Shown here: positions 9,128 through 22,602 of the stretch, in pieces
How positions within the stretch are numbered: the first letter of the stretch is position 1
Layout: each line of letters begins with the position of its first letter
Assembly (NCBI RefSeq): GCF_000003815.2
Contig: NC_049986.1
Coordinates: 17,742,457 to 17,806,456, forward strand
Source: Branchiostoma floridae
Taxonomy: Eukaryota; Chordata; Leptocardii; Amphioxiformes; Branchiostomatidae
Direction: 5' to 3'
DNA: 64,000 nt
Notes under the pieces: generated by a model
The model's input: only the letters and a program-made list of their open reading frames with translations
What the model was told of the DNA's origin: nothing
Database searches by the model: none
Made by a program: the position numbers and the translations under genes

Positions 9128-12100
9128 TTATCTCTCTTGTTGAAGCAACTGCTTTAACCTGGAGTGAAGAGTGGCAGCACTCACTGACAAATTCTCCATT
9201 TCCTGTGTCAAAGACAATATCTGAAAAAGAAAGATAAGATGATAGTCACGTTTTCATTGAAAGTTATTCCAAGGGCTTAGTTGAAGTGACACTTAGTTGT
9301 GTCGGAAACATTAACTGTAACACTTAGAAAATACTTGTTTTCATCTAATCAAAAATAATAATTTTCTAATAACTACAGATCATTAGTAGCTATCAATTTG
9401 CGAAAACGTCAGTGTGTAGCTTGTAGCATTATGCACGCACACGAAATAGAAAAACATTGCTTCATAGCAGTGGTATGTACCAAAGTGCTGTACTTTCTCA
9501 TAGAAAAAATAATATTAGGTGCAATAAAACCTGCTGACGTCATCCATATGGCCCCAAAATCACATTTAAAATTCTTTCATGCCCATGTATCAATATTCGT
9601 TATGGCTCTATTCTTTTTTAATTCATATTAAAAGTGAGGGTTGCAGTGCATACCTCGCCCCCACCATGCACTAATATGTGCTGAAATATCCGTCTGAAGG
9701 CCCCGTTCATGTTGTGCTTGGCGTTCAGCCCACGACAGACGCCATCGACACAGGGAGTAAGGTTACCTGCAACACGCAAAAACAGAGGCATGTTACTAGA
9801 TTCTGCATGATTGTGTCTGGACTTTCAGACACGTCTTGTGATGTTGAAATCGTATTTTCTGACAGAGAAACGCCCGTGCTGACAGGCCCTTACCCAATAT
9901 CGAAGCAGATGAGTAAACGGCTTTGTATTCTTTGGAAACTTTCACAATTGAAGAAAGGGACAAACCATGATAAAAACAGTTTGAAAAGTCGATGAAAACA
10001 GTTTGAAATGTTGTACGGAATTCGATTTAACACAACTTTATAAACAACGTTATGATCTTAGATTCTCTACTTTTAGTCTTGATTTCTCTATCCGAATGGT
10101 TTCATCTGGTGGTTTTAGGAAAGTTTACTAAAAATCGTCCAAAAGCCATCTGACTCGTGCCCTGACTGATGATAATGCCGATGACGTACGTATGTGGCCT
10201 ATATAACAATCTGAGTCCACTGCGCATGCCTGTTCCACGCTGCTGACATCATCCATGTCCGAAAGCTTGACCTTGTCGCCGACCCACACAAACTGACTGG
10301 GCCCCATGTCCGCCATGATCAGGGAGCCTAGGGGGGAATGCTCCAGGAGGTCCGCTATGTCGATGGCGATCTAAAGAAATAAAAGTTAGTTTGAGGACAA
10401 CTAAACAAACTAGTGTGGGCCAAACTTACAGCACTTCTTGCTCAAATCAAAAGATACCGGTATCGGCCACCAAAAAGCAAGACCATATAAAAAATTATAT
10501 AGCACGTTCAAGGCAAAAGATGCAAAACAAGATCGACCTAACCTTCCACCAAAATCGGTCTTCCCAACACCTACCGGGCCTTTTTGGTCAACTTCTTGAT
10601 ATAACTGCATCCATCAAGAAGTTATAGATTTATTTTGACCAAAAAAGGCATACACGCAGTTGCACCAAACAGGCACACACAGACGGAACATACAGACCCA
10701 CCAAAAACAGTACCTTCATTTTTCGTGGAGGTGATATTTTTGTTGTCGTGCAAGCACTACAGCATGGGTCTAGTTCACTGGTAATGGAGTATGTTCAACT
10801 TCTTCTAATTTTTCTCATTACTGTGTTATGAAGAGAAGCAGTGTGTATCGTGATGTATCGAATTCACGGCCACTAGGCTATTGAACCGGTATTTTTTCAG
10901 GAAGTATGCTTTACTCTACTACTTCCTAAACCGGGTATCTCACTAGACCGTGGAAAATTGCGCTATATATATATATATATGCGAGGAATGGTAACAAACA
11001 CAATTGGCAATAAATCGGATAATTGTGCTGATGGGCGTACATGGGCGCAAAATGTCGCAACATACTTAGTAACATCTAACCTATGATGCACCAAGTATCA
11101 TGAGTGTACATCTTAAATCACTTCACATCTCTTTTTGGTGCAGTTTCAATCATTGCACATTGGTTTTGAATCTAGTGGCAATGCTGTGATATCCAGAAGC
11201 CTGCGCACTCTGTGCAACGCGAATGCGTCGCACAACGTAACAGTCTGAGCTCAAGCGAAAATTTGCACAAATTTGCAAAGTAGGCGCAGTTTTTTGGCGC
11301 AATTTGACGCTGTGCAGTGAGATACCCGCTAATACCCCCCCTCACATTAGGCGAAAATCGATCGGACGACGAGTTTGCGAGCTCTAAATTACAAAGAGGC
11401 ATGACCCTGCATCCTCCTACGCACGGTCCCAACGGCTAGCTGACTGCTCAGCCTATTAGCCGTTGGGACCGTGCGTAGGAGGATGTGACCCTGCTGCCGA
11501 CGAAGAAATGGCAGAGACCCCCCCTTCCTGTCAGGGTCATGCCTCCTCGTAATTTAGCTCGCAGACTCGTCGTCCTATCGATTTTCGCCTAATGTGAGGG
11601 GGGTATAAGGACACCTGAAGTCGTTGCCTCCACATCATGCTCCTCGCCGCCTCGATGTTAAAGCTACGGCCGACTTCCGTCACGGCCACGACACCATGCT
11701 CAGATAGACTCTCCGCGATGTTTTCACTCCGGACACAGTACCCTAGAAGCTGAAGAGAATTATAGTTACCCCGGATACGACACAGTATACCCGTATACAG
11801 TAACAGAGAGGCTAAACACAAAACTATTCATTCCGTTTAGCTACGATCACGATCGTTGACTGATCAATTAGTCTCTTGCACCGTTAATTCCTAGATAGAT
11901 GATGACGTGGATACCTGATTTCTCTATGATGTGTTGTTTCATTTGTTGTTATAATTTGCATGAGAGCCCTAGAACCACGATGTTCCACCTGGACCATAAA
12001 ACAACATACTGAAGTACCTTGAAATGATATGGAGACATCACCCTATCATTCTATGATCATGAGCTAATTATGTACTGGGTGTGCTACGAAATGACATTTT

Positions 12101-12766
12101 TTCAGGTATCTTCTCCCGGACTAATAACGTTAAATAAATAAAACTTTTTGACACATTTTCTACCTTCACAATGTTTGGATGAGATAGCTGCATTTGGAGT
12201 AGCATCTCCTTCATGATCTTGTAATTCGCAAAGAGATAGCACTCGTGCTGTCGTTTCCCCTTCATCCTCGCTTTGCATGCCGTCACGTCCCTCACGTTAG
12301 ATTTGACGCGCTTGACGGCAACTTGTCGGCCTCTGTAAGTCCCCAGCTCCACCACTTTGGTGTAGCCGCGTCCCAGCAGTCGGGTGATGCTGATTTCCGC
12401 GATATCCTCACATGAGAGAAGTTTGGCCTCATGTTCAACTGGTTCGACGGTTGCCATTGATTGAGGCTTCGACACCATGGAACCAACCGCGTCTTCTGAA
12501 ACGTTGATCATCTTTGTTATGTTTCTAAGGAATTGGATTTGGATCGCTTTTTGCTCCAGTAACTTGTCCAGTTGGACTTCCTCTGTCACGTTGACATCGT
12601 TTCTTCTTGGCTGATGATCGCGAGTTGTATCTTCCTCCACGAGACGTAACCTGTGTTTCCAACTGCTCCAGTTCAGAAACAGGGAGACCAAGACAAACAC
12701 CACGAGAAGGGTGCAGAATACACCGACCTTTGACCTTCTAAACAAACGGCCTCGACAACGAACCAT
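9128..12766 (-). CDS. PKDCC: PKDCC/VLK-like luminal or secreted protein kinase
   Basis: Five exons on the minus strand: 12164-12766, 11615-11749, 10190-10370, 9654-9766, 9128-9220. All have GT donors and AG acceptors and the frame closes throughout, giving about 374 residues. Residues 14-33 form a signal anchor, followed by a stalk with N-glycosylation sites (N59, N82, N88). The kinase core begins near residue 119: glycine-loop equivalent LGRGYTKVVE (131-140), VAVK with K152, then HPNIVK (196-201) joined to LLGYCVRSENI. Exon 3 has LLEHSPLGSLIMADM and SDMDD, matching the PKDCC-type catalytic and metal-binding segments. Exon 4 has Cys-containing NLTPCVDGVCRGLNAK. In vertebrates PKDCC phosphorylates tyrosines on secreted and ER proteins. 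The first ATG is chosen because the anchor follows directly. The protein is shorter than vertebrate PKDCC (about 490 residues), mainly in the N-terminal and C-terminal parts. It could be one of several amphioxus paralogues. Confidence 0.85.
10578..10649. repeat. Two-tier inverted repeat in a kinase intron
   Basis: The outer arms GCCTTTTTGGTCAA and TTGACCAAAAAAGGC enclose inner arms AACTTCTTGAT and ATCAAGAAGTT. It lies between coding exons 2 and 3 of the kinase gene and is probably a degenerate foldback element. Confidence 0.55.
10933..11328. mobile_element. TIR element with CGGGTATCTCACT ends
   Basis: CGGGTATCTCACT at the left is matched by AGTGAGATACCCG at the right. The inside contains 'tgcgcc' and 'gcgcaa' words and an ATTGCACATTGG motif near 11152. 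Related sequence occurs at 29465-29500 and 62929-63075. It lies in the same kinase intron as the element at 11333. Confidence 0.55.
11333..11605. mobile_element. PIF/Harbinger-like foldback MITE with nested hairpin, at a splice donor
   Basis: The ends TACCCCCC and GGGGGGTA lie within ~75-bp inverted arms (for example TCACATTAGGCGAAAATCGA, then GACGACGAGT, then CATGACCCTG) and are flanked by TAA target duplications (11330-11332, 11606-11608). TAA/TTA duplications are typical of PIF/Harbinger. Inside, 11410-11485 is a separate hairpin with perfect 29-bp arms flanked by the 8-bp duplication TGACCCTG (11402-11409, 11486-11493). The right target duplication sits at positions +7 to +9 of the kinase intron after exon 11615-11749. 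Confidence 0.8.
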
Positions 12767-15204
12767 GTTGGTGCATTGGAGCCTTCCTTGTGTCTAAAGT
12801 ATGAAATAAAAGAGGACAAGCGTAACAAATTATGATGTTCCGAACGTAAGGACGAAATCGACACTAAAGACAATTACAAGGCATGTCCCGTACTAGTCAC
12901 GGATTCCACATTCGTTAACGTTGTTTAATACAGGTCATATTTGCGGGACACTTGCCACAACACTTTTTTAGCAACCCATAGTTTTCTCCTCTGACCTTGG
13001 ACGTATACAAACACCTTAGTTTATACCCTGTTTTGGTTCGTAGTGCTTTAGATATAACGTTAATGAAGCCATTCATACGTTAACGTTACAAGTATCAACG
13101 TCCTAGTATTAGTATTATGAAAACAAAACAGGGAAAAGACCAGACTGAGTCCGACGGGGAAACGTCTATAGGGGAAAAAATTCGATCACGGCTGTGGTAC
13201 ATCACACAACTGTTGGTTTTGTTGCCAAAATAGCACACGCGGGTTATGACGAAAATTTCTTAAAATCCAAGGAAGGGAACCAAGTTAAGCTTTCCGCAAT
13301 TGAGACTTTTTTGGTAGAAAACTGCACCACTCTATTACGTGGCGAAGTTGAAATGAATACATAAAAGTGGCTCAACGAGAAGTCTTTTTTGTTGTTGTTT
13401 TTTTTTGTCTTTTTTTCGAACAAAATGGTTCGGAGAACTCCCTGAAAGTTAATGGAAACGTCCATCATAACTAATAATCAGAATTTCGTCTCTTCGTATC
13501 GCATAACGATAAACTTTTCCAACCATACTTTGCCTCAGACCAGTGACATGTACGACACGTTTCAAAAGGAACCAGTCGATAAAAAAACAAACAGTACTAG
13601 TTGTGGTATCTACGTAAACATAACCGTCTCCGTAAACATGGCGTCAGCGTTATGTAGCATAACAGGAACGTCGCAGACAATGGCATTTGTTTTTTCTAAA
13701 ACAAAATAATAAACAGACAAAGCATTATCTTTGTGAAATGATGAAGTAGCAAAACATTGAACGTTTCTATTATTATAAGAGAAACAAAATTCTCTACTTA
13801 TCATGGAAGCTCATCTGTGTTGGTGATGATCATAGTACAATGCCAAACTTTCATACAACACAAAGGTATACACGGATCAAAATTGCGACCATGTTTGCCT
13901 TCTACAAGATCGAAATAGTCAACAAACTCTGGCGTCTCCAGCCAATATGACATCAAATCATACCGTGGTAAAAGGAACGCGTGTTAGAAAGACAATATAT
14001 GGGTACATACCTAGATATAACGCCAGAAACTAATCCTGAGCCAAGAAAAACCCACCTGTTGCTTTCCTCTCAAAACAGACCTGACTGAGCTTGGGGACTG
14101 TACATTATATGTTAGAAGTGAAGTGCGCCCAATCAGGGTACTAAGTAGCCACAGTGGACAAGAGCATGGAGTCTAACTGGATCTTGGGTCAGGTAGGAGT
14201 TGCCTAATATTATGACCGTCAGCAGTAAGTCATTTCAGATCGTGAGTCTGTGATTGTTGTGTATGTTGTCTTGCGATATGGCTCATTTCGTCACAAAAGT
14301 AGCGATTACAAAGTCGTGCACTATCATGCTGGTCTAACGTTACGAACCGACGAGTTCGACAGGGTGTGACCTTACTAGAACGGTGAACTTCAAGTCGAGA
14401 AGTAGTAAGTTATATATAGAATGTGGCGAAAGTGTATCATTATCTAGGCTCACACAAACAGCACTGTAGTGGAAAATCTATCGTGTAAGGCCCCACACGA
14501 TACATATTTTTGAGATCGTACCGGGGTCTGGTATCCAGGCTATGGAATGTGTCACTATACGCAGATTGTGGATTAGATCCATGGATTGCCCCCGGATTAG
14601 GTCTTTATTAACGTCAGACATTTATCATTAATCTGTCAGCGGTGACTTTTTACATCGCTAAATTACCAAACACCTCGTAGTTCGAAGCTTGGCCATGAAA
14701 AGGCTCACAAGTATCGCCCATCTTCAACTGTTCAGCACCACTACTACTGATTGTGTGTCGAAACATTCGATCTATACCATCCTCCTACGCAGAAACAGCC
14801 AAAATGCCTGTCTGGATGTGCCCTGCTCTTTCAACCGTCACCCTTAGTTCTTGACCGCCCTGCTTATAAGTATTAATTAGCTTACCCTTATACATGTGAG
14901 ACAGCTTTTGAAAACGGAAAGCCTATTCTCTGATTGGCTGACAGCTGGGTTTTTTTTGGGGGGGGGGGGGGGGTAGTACCAAGTGCGTTCTGTAACATTT
15001 CTAGCCAGGCTATGGAAGAACCAACTGTGGTCAACTTCTTTTCCTCACAGAACAGCTGGATTTTGTACGACGCACCCACGGCTTTGCAGTCACCTTAGCC
15101 TCTTTCGCAGACCTCCTTCTTTATCCAGTGTGACCAGCGTTTATTTTGGGAAGTTAGGGGTAGCGCTGATTTGCTATTTTCAACATGAGCACTCTAAAGT
15201 CTAA
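12767..15204. other. Region upstream of the kinase gene; no gene recognised
   Basis: It presumably includes the kinase promoter and 5' UTR; a possible 5' UTR acceptor (CATACTTTAG on the minus strand) lies just above the ATG. A G16 run lies at 14958-14973 and a small hairpin TATCGTGT/ACACGATA at about 14479-14502. CATCCTCCTACGCA at 14778-14791 matches the end of the hairpin at 11410. No supported exon was found. Confidence 0.45.
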
Positions 15205-15453
15205 AGGTGCACTCTCACTGCACATGGGGCACCGGTGCGGCACTGCGGGGCCGGGTTCGTTCACTGCGGTACTGTTTTGTAATTTTCGTTTTTGTTAATT
15301 TAAAGATTGCGTAATACGTAAAAGTGTGACTTTGAAGACAACAAAATACACAAAACGGAAGAAAATTCGTTCTTTATGTCTGAAATTCGTTTACTCATCG
15401 TTGCGAACCCCGCAGTGCCACACTGGTGCCCCAAGTGCAATGAGAGTCCACCT
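15205..15453. mobile_element. Harbinger-like MITE, copy 1 of three
   Basis: The ends AGGTG and CACCT are flanked by perfect TAA duplications (15202-15204, 15454-15456). The arms are about 45 bp and contain GGGGCACCGGTGCGGCACTG, with its inverse at the right end. Further copies lie at 45657-45892 and 52097-52297. The middle contains the conserved words AATACGTAAAAGT and AATTCGTT. No open frame is visible. Confidence 0.75.
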
Positions 15454-15456
15454 TAA

Positions 15457-16490
15457 TGCCTGGGTGCTCGATGCCGCAAACCTAGAAGGCCTATATTGCT
15501 TTATTTGTGACTTTGGGAATCTGGTCCATGACTATCAGTCATCAGTCATTTCTGCCTGTGACTGATTTCAAGAGTAACTTGCCTTGGAAGAGATTTTTAA
15601 ATACTTTCTAAAACACCAATCATTAATATTGACGCGCAAAAAAACGGTTATAGAACTTGATGCTGATAAATCATGATAAATGAATAATTAAAAAAATATG
15701 CCTTCTTGTTTGAAAATCTAAGCAGTGCACTGTAGTTGGAATAATCCCAAGTGCTCCCAATCTTCAAAATTATATTAGATATTAGGTATCAGCTATACTG
15801 TCACTGCTACATAATATAATAAACCACTGTGCAAATAGCGCACACGTCGGAGAAACGTACAAATATATATTGCTCAAATAAAAAATATGCTGAGGTTATG
15901 ATTACTTGCTAATAACATAATGCATTGATTATGTACACATAAATGTCTACTAAAACATTGTTTCTTAAGGAAATTTTACTTACTAATCTTGCACGGCCAG
16001 CGGTTCTCAGTTATTCGTACCCTTTCCCCAAACTTTCAGGTCTTGTGGTTGCAGTGTTACAAATTTACGCTTCAAACTGTCTAGTAAAGTCTACAAACAG
16101 TTTCAAGCAGTCGCTTTGAGCCCTTTGTTACGAAAATACGTCACAACAGCCCCAGCACCTTCGTGATGACCTTGCAATTGTGAAACAAGCTTAATATATA
16201 ACATAAACATAAGTAGGTCAAATAATCCATTGTTTTGAAGTTTGGCAATAGAACTGAATGAATTTTTTCTCGCGTTGTTCTGACTACTTATTCACTAAGA
16301 AAACAATCGCGGTAGCCTTTTTTCTCAACTCTGTATTTGTGTACGGATACATTTGTCGGTTAGGAGCACCTTGAGCCTTAGAAACGTTACGTTGATCGCA
16401 GCAAGCCTTTTGCACACAAAGTAAGTCTGTAATTTGTTGTTAATTCTAGTGGTCTTTAGGGCGTGTATGGGTGGTTTCTGTGGCTGCATT
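15457..16490. other. No recognised feature
   Basis: AT-rich sequence between the MITE and the first duplicated unit. I see no splice-bounded coding segment. Confidence 0.45.
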
Positions 16491-16802
16491 AATTACTGAG
16501 TTGGTGATGTGAACTGTTGCTGGGCATTCTTGGCTGTGTTACCGGAATGGCTTTCATTGTTACGTACCTAGCTACTTTATTCTTCAAGAAAGAATATCAA
16601 GGCACGCAGCACACGTAATCGATTTGTATCAACCATTTGAAAGCTGGAGGTAACACAACCCAACCACCCGTATATTCAAGTCCCATCTTTTTAAAGTCGA
16701 AGTTCAAAGTAAATTACATCAATATGATTTGTATAAAACAGACATAAAATACGTGACACAATTAAAAACGATAAAACGATGTTGACAACGTCGTATCTGA
16801 AG

Positions 16803-17410
16803 AGAACGCTTTATTGAAAACTTTCTCCCGGCTACACACGGACTTTTCCTACTGGACACCAAAACCAAGTAGCTTCCCGATAACTAAACATTAACACCAT
16901 CAATAATAGATATATCATGGCCAAAACAGACCCAATGCAGTAGCTCATGAATGTGGTCTGACTATAGAATGGCACAGTCATATCTGGAAAAAAGCTTTAT
17001 TAAAAACTTTCTTTAGGGCTAAACACCAACTTCTCCTACTGGACACCAAAACCAAGTATTTTCCCGATAATTCAACGTTAACACTACAAAAGTCTTATCA
17101 ATCATAGATTTAAATGTTATGGGCAAAACAGACCCAGTACCTCATTAAACTGGTCTGACTAAAATGGCAACCTTACATTTGTAAATAGAACTTTATTGAT
17201 AACTTTCTCCCGGGTTAAAAACCAACTTTCCCCACAAGCCAAATATATTCCCGGCGAATCAACACTAGTACTAACACCACAAGACTACTCAATTATAGAT
17301 ATTATCATGGGCAAACCAGAGCCAGTATCTAGGAAAACTGGTGTGACTAAAGGGGCTGTCACATTCGATCGCAAACTGGGGGCCTTCTTGGGATGTTTGT
17401 TTAACTGTTA
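16803..17410. repeat. Three diverged ~185-200-bp tandem repeats
   Basis: Each unit has a CTTTATTG-like word (16809, 16990, 17190), then CCAAAACCAAGTA, CCCGATAA, ACATTAACACCA, ATGGGCAAAACAGACCCAGT and TGGTCTGACTAAAATGGC. On the minus strand each carries AATAAAG or a variant, so they may lie at the 3' end of the 14-3-3 transcript. Related units are at 21850-22160 and 22331-22385 in unit 2. Confidence 0.6.
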
Positions 17411-18109
17411 GCCTGACTAAATCTCAGCTTATAGCAGCCCGCCTAACACCCGGCTGGCGTGGAGGGGCCAGTTACAGCCCTGGACAGCAGAGTTTGTGTT
17501 ACTACACAGACTATTTAACTGTCTTGGCCAAAAACGTTAGTCCACGGTTATTGTTGATGGTCGTTTCGATGGAAGCCAGCTTGAAAACTATACGACATTA
17601 AAAGCTTAGGAATTAAATGTCGTACAGCGACATACGACATTAAATTCGCACAACGACATACTGAGTACGACGAATGCGACCGCGCCCTAAAATAGCGCAC
17701 CCAGCGGCCGTCCATCTACCCAGGAAAGGGACCCATTAGCCCCTGACTGCGAAATATTGTTTAACTACAGGATACCCACAACTCAACCATATTGTCAATA
17801 CATATTACTTTGAAAATGTTTTGCCCTTCGGCAAACCCTTATTGTTCCACTGTTACCATATCTTCCTTGACTGCATCTTAACTTCATTTCCGAGGGCAAC
17901 AATGGGTTATTTTCGCAGCACTTGAGTGTATTTGTACTGTTGACACTTCCATCTGATCGTCTGATATGAGTAATTTTGCATAGATACTGATGAATAACTA
18001 AAAGTGACAATGGCCGATAAGTGTGATGATAAAGTTGATACATGTACTATTTGTACTTAACCCATTACAACGACAAAGAAAGTGGGTTTGTGCCAAATAG
18101 CAGTTGCTC

Positions 18110-18215
18110 AAGCAACTTAATATGATTTTTCAAAATTGTATCCAGTTGCTTGAGGAATTACTATTTGGCATATCTTGTTTCTAAGCTTATTACCTGGATG
18201 TCTAATCTTTATTGA
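18110..18215 (-). mobile_element. Retroelement fragment (ACATCCAGGTAATAAG family)
   Basis: On the minus strand it reads ATTAGACATCCAGGTAATAA, then a stretch ending CTCAAGCAACTGGATA. The same words occur at 24955-25058, 43417-43490 and 63290-63390, where they continue into a GAAACGTC-type motif. That motif is absent here. Confidence 0.45.
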
Positions 18216-18552
18216 CATCAACAAGTGGGTTTGTTGTGGAAATGTAAGGAAGTAAAAGGAGTACCACAGTACCCATCTGGTACAAACAAGGAGTGTAAGA
18301 AAGATGGACCAAGGAACATGATATAGTACACAGCACTCGAAATGTATTATAGAAAAAGATGCTAAAAGACTAAACGAACAATGGTTCATTACTCCTTATA
18401 ATTATGAGGTAAAAAAAAAGGACGTTCGTAATCCAAACAGAAGAAATACGGTAGGTATAAAAGGCAAAACAAGCTGACGTTGACGTTGACTCAAGACGAG
18501 CTGACCCGATTGTGTGAAATACGCTTGATATGGGGGAGTCCTCTCCCTGATC

Positions 18553-20005
<1,453 letters not shown>

Positions 20006-20537
20006 TTTCCAACTTCAGTGTTGTCAGCAATACACAACTGCATTGAAAGCAACAACAGCTCAGTAATATGTACATAGAAAAGGCGCCATGGTGACACGCA
20101 GGCTACCCTGGGTCTGACCCTAGTACCTGCAAATACCCGTTTCACCAGGGGAGTCACACCTTGGGCACATTAAGGTAAAATACGAGCGGGAGGAAACACT
20201 CGTATCGAACCCAGGTGTGACATCAAACAACGCTCAGGTACGCACCTCAAGACGCCAACCCCCCGTCAGCTAGTCAGAAAATCACATAAAACTTAATTAA
20301 GCCATGCTGATTGGCTTCTGCAAAATAAGGCAACCTAAAAACCAAGGTGTCACAGCCCATAGCATTTCGACAGTCCTCTCTGCATCCAAATTTGTTTATC
20401 GATCGGATACCAAGTTAGACATGTCAGCTCTCATGAAGCTGAAAACACGTGTCTTTCTAATAGAAAAATTAGAGGGTCAAGATTTTAAATTTTCCCAGGG
20501 GAGCATTCCCCGGACCCCCTAGGATTGTGGCGCCTCC

Positions 20538-20555
20538 GGCGCGACGCGTCGCGCC
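20538..20555. repeat. 18-bp perfect CG-rich palindrome
   Basis: GGCGCGACGCGTCGCGCC is its own inverse complement. Flanking imperfect pairing (GCGCCTCC, TTCGGCGC) extends it. The unit 2 counterpart near 24100 has lost the symmetry. Confidence 0.6.
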
Positions 20556-21343
20556 TTCGGCGCTCCATGTGCTGAATTTTTTTGGCACCACTTCGCCCCC
20601 CCCCCCAAATACGACATTTGCTGCCGCCTCCTCTGGTATCGCCAAATGCCGTCCGACAACCCAAGAGAGACGAAGAATAAGCGTTAAGGCACTTACATGG
20701 AGAAGAAATGAACACACAACACAGGTGGCTGATGTCAAAAACAACCAAATCTCTACCTAGAGAGTAGTTTTTGAACAGGCCGATGACTTGCGCCTGTAGG
20801 TTAAAGATAGGAGATAAATAGACGTAGGAATGGTGGTAGGAAGGAGCAGAAGAACCTGTTTACGCCCTACAATTATGCAGGCTACAGCAATCATGGGTTA
20901 TCGTGTCAGAGGCGTCAAATTTACCATCTGGGGAACCTCAAAGATCGGTTATACAAAAGCAACGAATTTCTCTCAAACATTGACAAACAAACGTGGCCAG
21001 AAAATGAGAATTTGGGGGAAAACGTACCTTCTGTTGCTTGCCTGGATTTACACCGTAGCGCTCGCTTTGAAGACAGCTAGGTGACTGGACAGGCTGTGCG
21101 CTGGGCAGGTAATAAGTGGTCTCCGATTTGAATACAATTACCGAGTACGAGTTAAACCAGTTTCCAGTTGTATGGGAGGTCCACCATATTGGGTGGATAG
21201 GGGGACACTGATTACTGAGTTGGTGATGTTTACTGTTGCTAGGCATTGTTGTCTGTGTCAGCGGAATGGCGGTCATGGTTGTTTTGTTCTTCAAGACAGA
21301 ACCTGAAGGCGCGCAGCACCCGTAATCGTTTTGTATCAACCAT

Positions 21344-21711
21344 TTCATTTGAAATGTTTTAGATACGCTATTCTACGTAATGAGCTATTCACATTTCTCG
21401 AATCCAGTACAGGAGATTTCAAGAGACTCGATGCTACAGACAGATTTGTATATATCTTTAGATGCCACAACTCCCATAATGCAAAGATAGGCAAATATAT
21501 CAAAGACTGCTTTGCTATTAGAAAGAATACCGAAACTCATGATTAGCCCAACTCGATTGTAACATTATATCAAAGACTTGTGTTATCCCTACTTGTTATG
21601 TTGATTAGGATGTTAAGTCTTATTCTATACACCTATTTTGTACTCTGTGTAATAGTAGTTGCCATACATTGTACCATGTACAAATGTCGTGCAATAAAGT
21701 TCCCTCTTTGA
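21344..21711 (+). mobile_element. 3' fragment of a CR1/L2-like LINE
   Basis: The 5' part encodes a C-terminal reverse-transcriptase-ORF-like tail (RNELFTFLESSTGDF, KIGKYIKDCFAIRKN) ending at TGA-free sequence up to TAG at 21544. About 165 bases of 3' UTR follow, ending GTGCAATAAAGTTCCCT. Unit 1 has the uninterrupted sequence at about 16632-16650 (CAACCATTTGAAAGCTG), which bounds the insertion. A related 3' tail lies at 61850-62040. The exact clade is inferred. Confidence 0.65.
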
Positions 21712-22158
21712 AAGCTGAAGATAACGTAATCCAAATACCCGTATATCTAATATATCATTATAGTAAGTCCATCCGTTTCAAAGTTAACATGATTTGAATC
21801 AAACAGACACAAAATAAATGGCACAATTAAAAACGATGTTGGCAGCGTTGTATCTGAAGAGAACGCTTTATTGAAAAAATTCATCCGGACTTGACACCAA
21901 CTTTTCCGACTGGACACCAAAACCAAGTAGCTAAATTTAGATTCATGATAGATAAACATTAACACCACAAAAGACTAGTGAATCATCGATATAAATTTTA
22001 TATCCCAGGCAAAACAGACCCAGTACAGTACCTCATGAAACTGATCTGACTGAAATGGCACAATCATATCTAATTTATAAACGCCAACTTTTCCTGTTGG
22101 ATACCAAAACCAAGTAGCTTCCCGATAATTCACCATTAACACTACAAAATTCTAATCA

Positions 22159-22335
<177 letters not shown>

Positions 22336-22385
22336 TATGGGCAAACAGGCCCAGTGCCTTGTTAAACTGGTTTGACTAAAATGGC

Positions 22386-22589
22386 TACTCTCCAAGCAGA
22401 GGTTAGGCTCCGGCTGTTTTAAACGTTTTTTAGTCGTTTTTATCGGTCTTTCTATTTTGTATTTTATCTTGCTGTGTCAAAAACTTGGCTGGCGTACTTC
22501 AAGAAAAATGACAAAATAGAAAGCCCGGCAAAAAACAACTATAAAAACGTTAAAAAAACAGCCGGAGCCTAACCTCTGCTTGGAGAGTA
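22386..22589. mobile_element. Foldback MITE with 9-bp target duplication (Mutator-like)
   Basis: The ends TACTCTCCAAGCAGAGGTTA and the exact inverse at the right lie in arms of about 80 bp (GGCTCCGGCTGTTTT, and further inward TCTATTTTGT). The flanks are an identical TAAAATGGC at 22377-22385 and 22590-22598. A 9-bp duplication with long TIRs fits Mutator-like elements. Related ends are at 51935-52096 and 63909. Confidence 0.75.
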
Positions 22590-22602
22590 TAAAATGGCAA
22601 CG

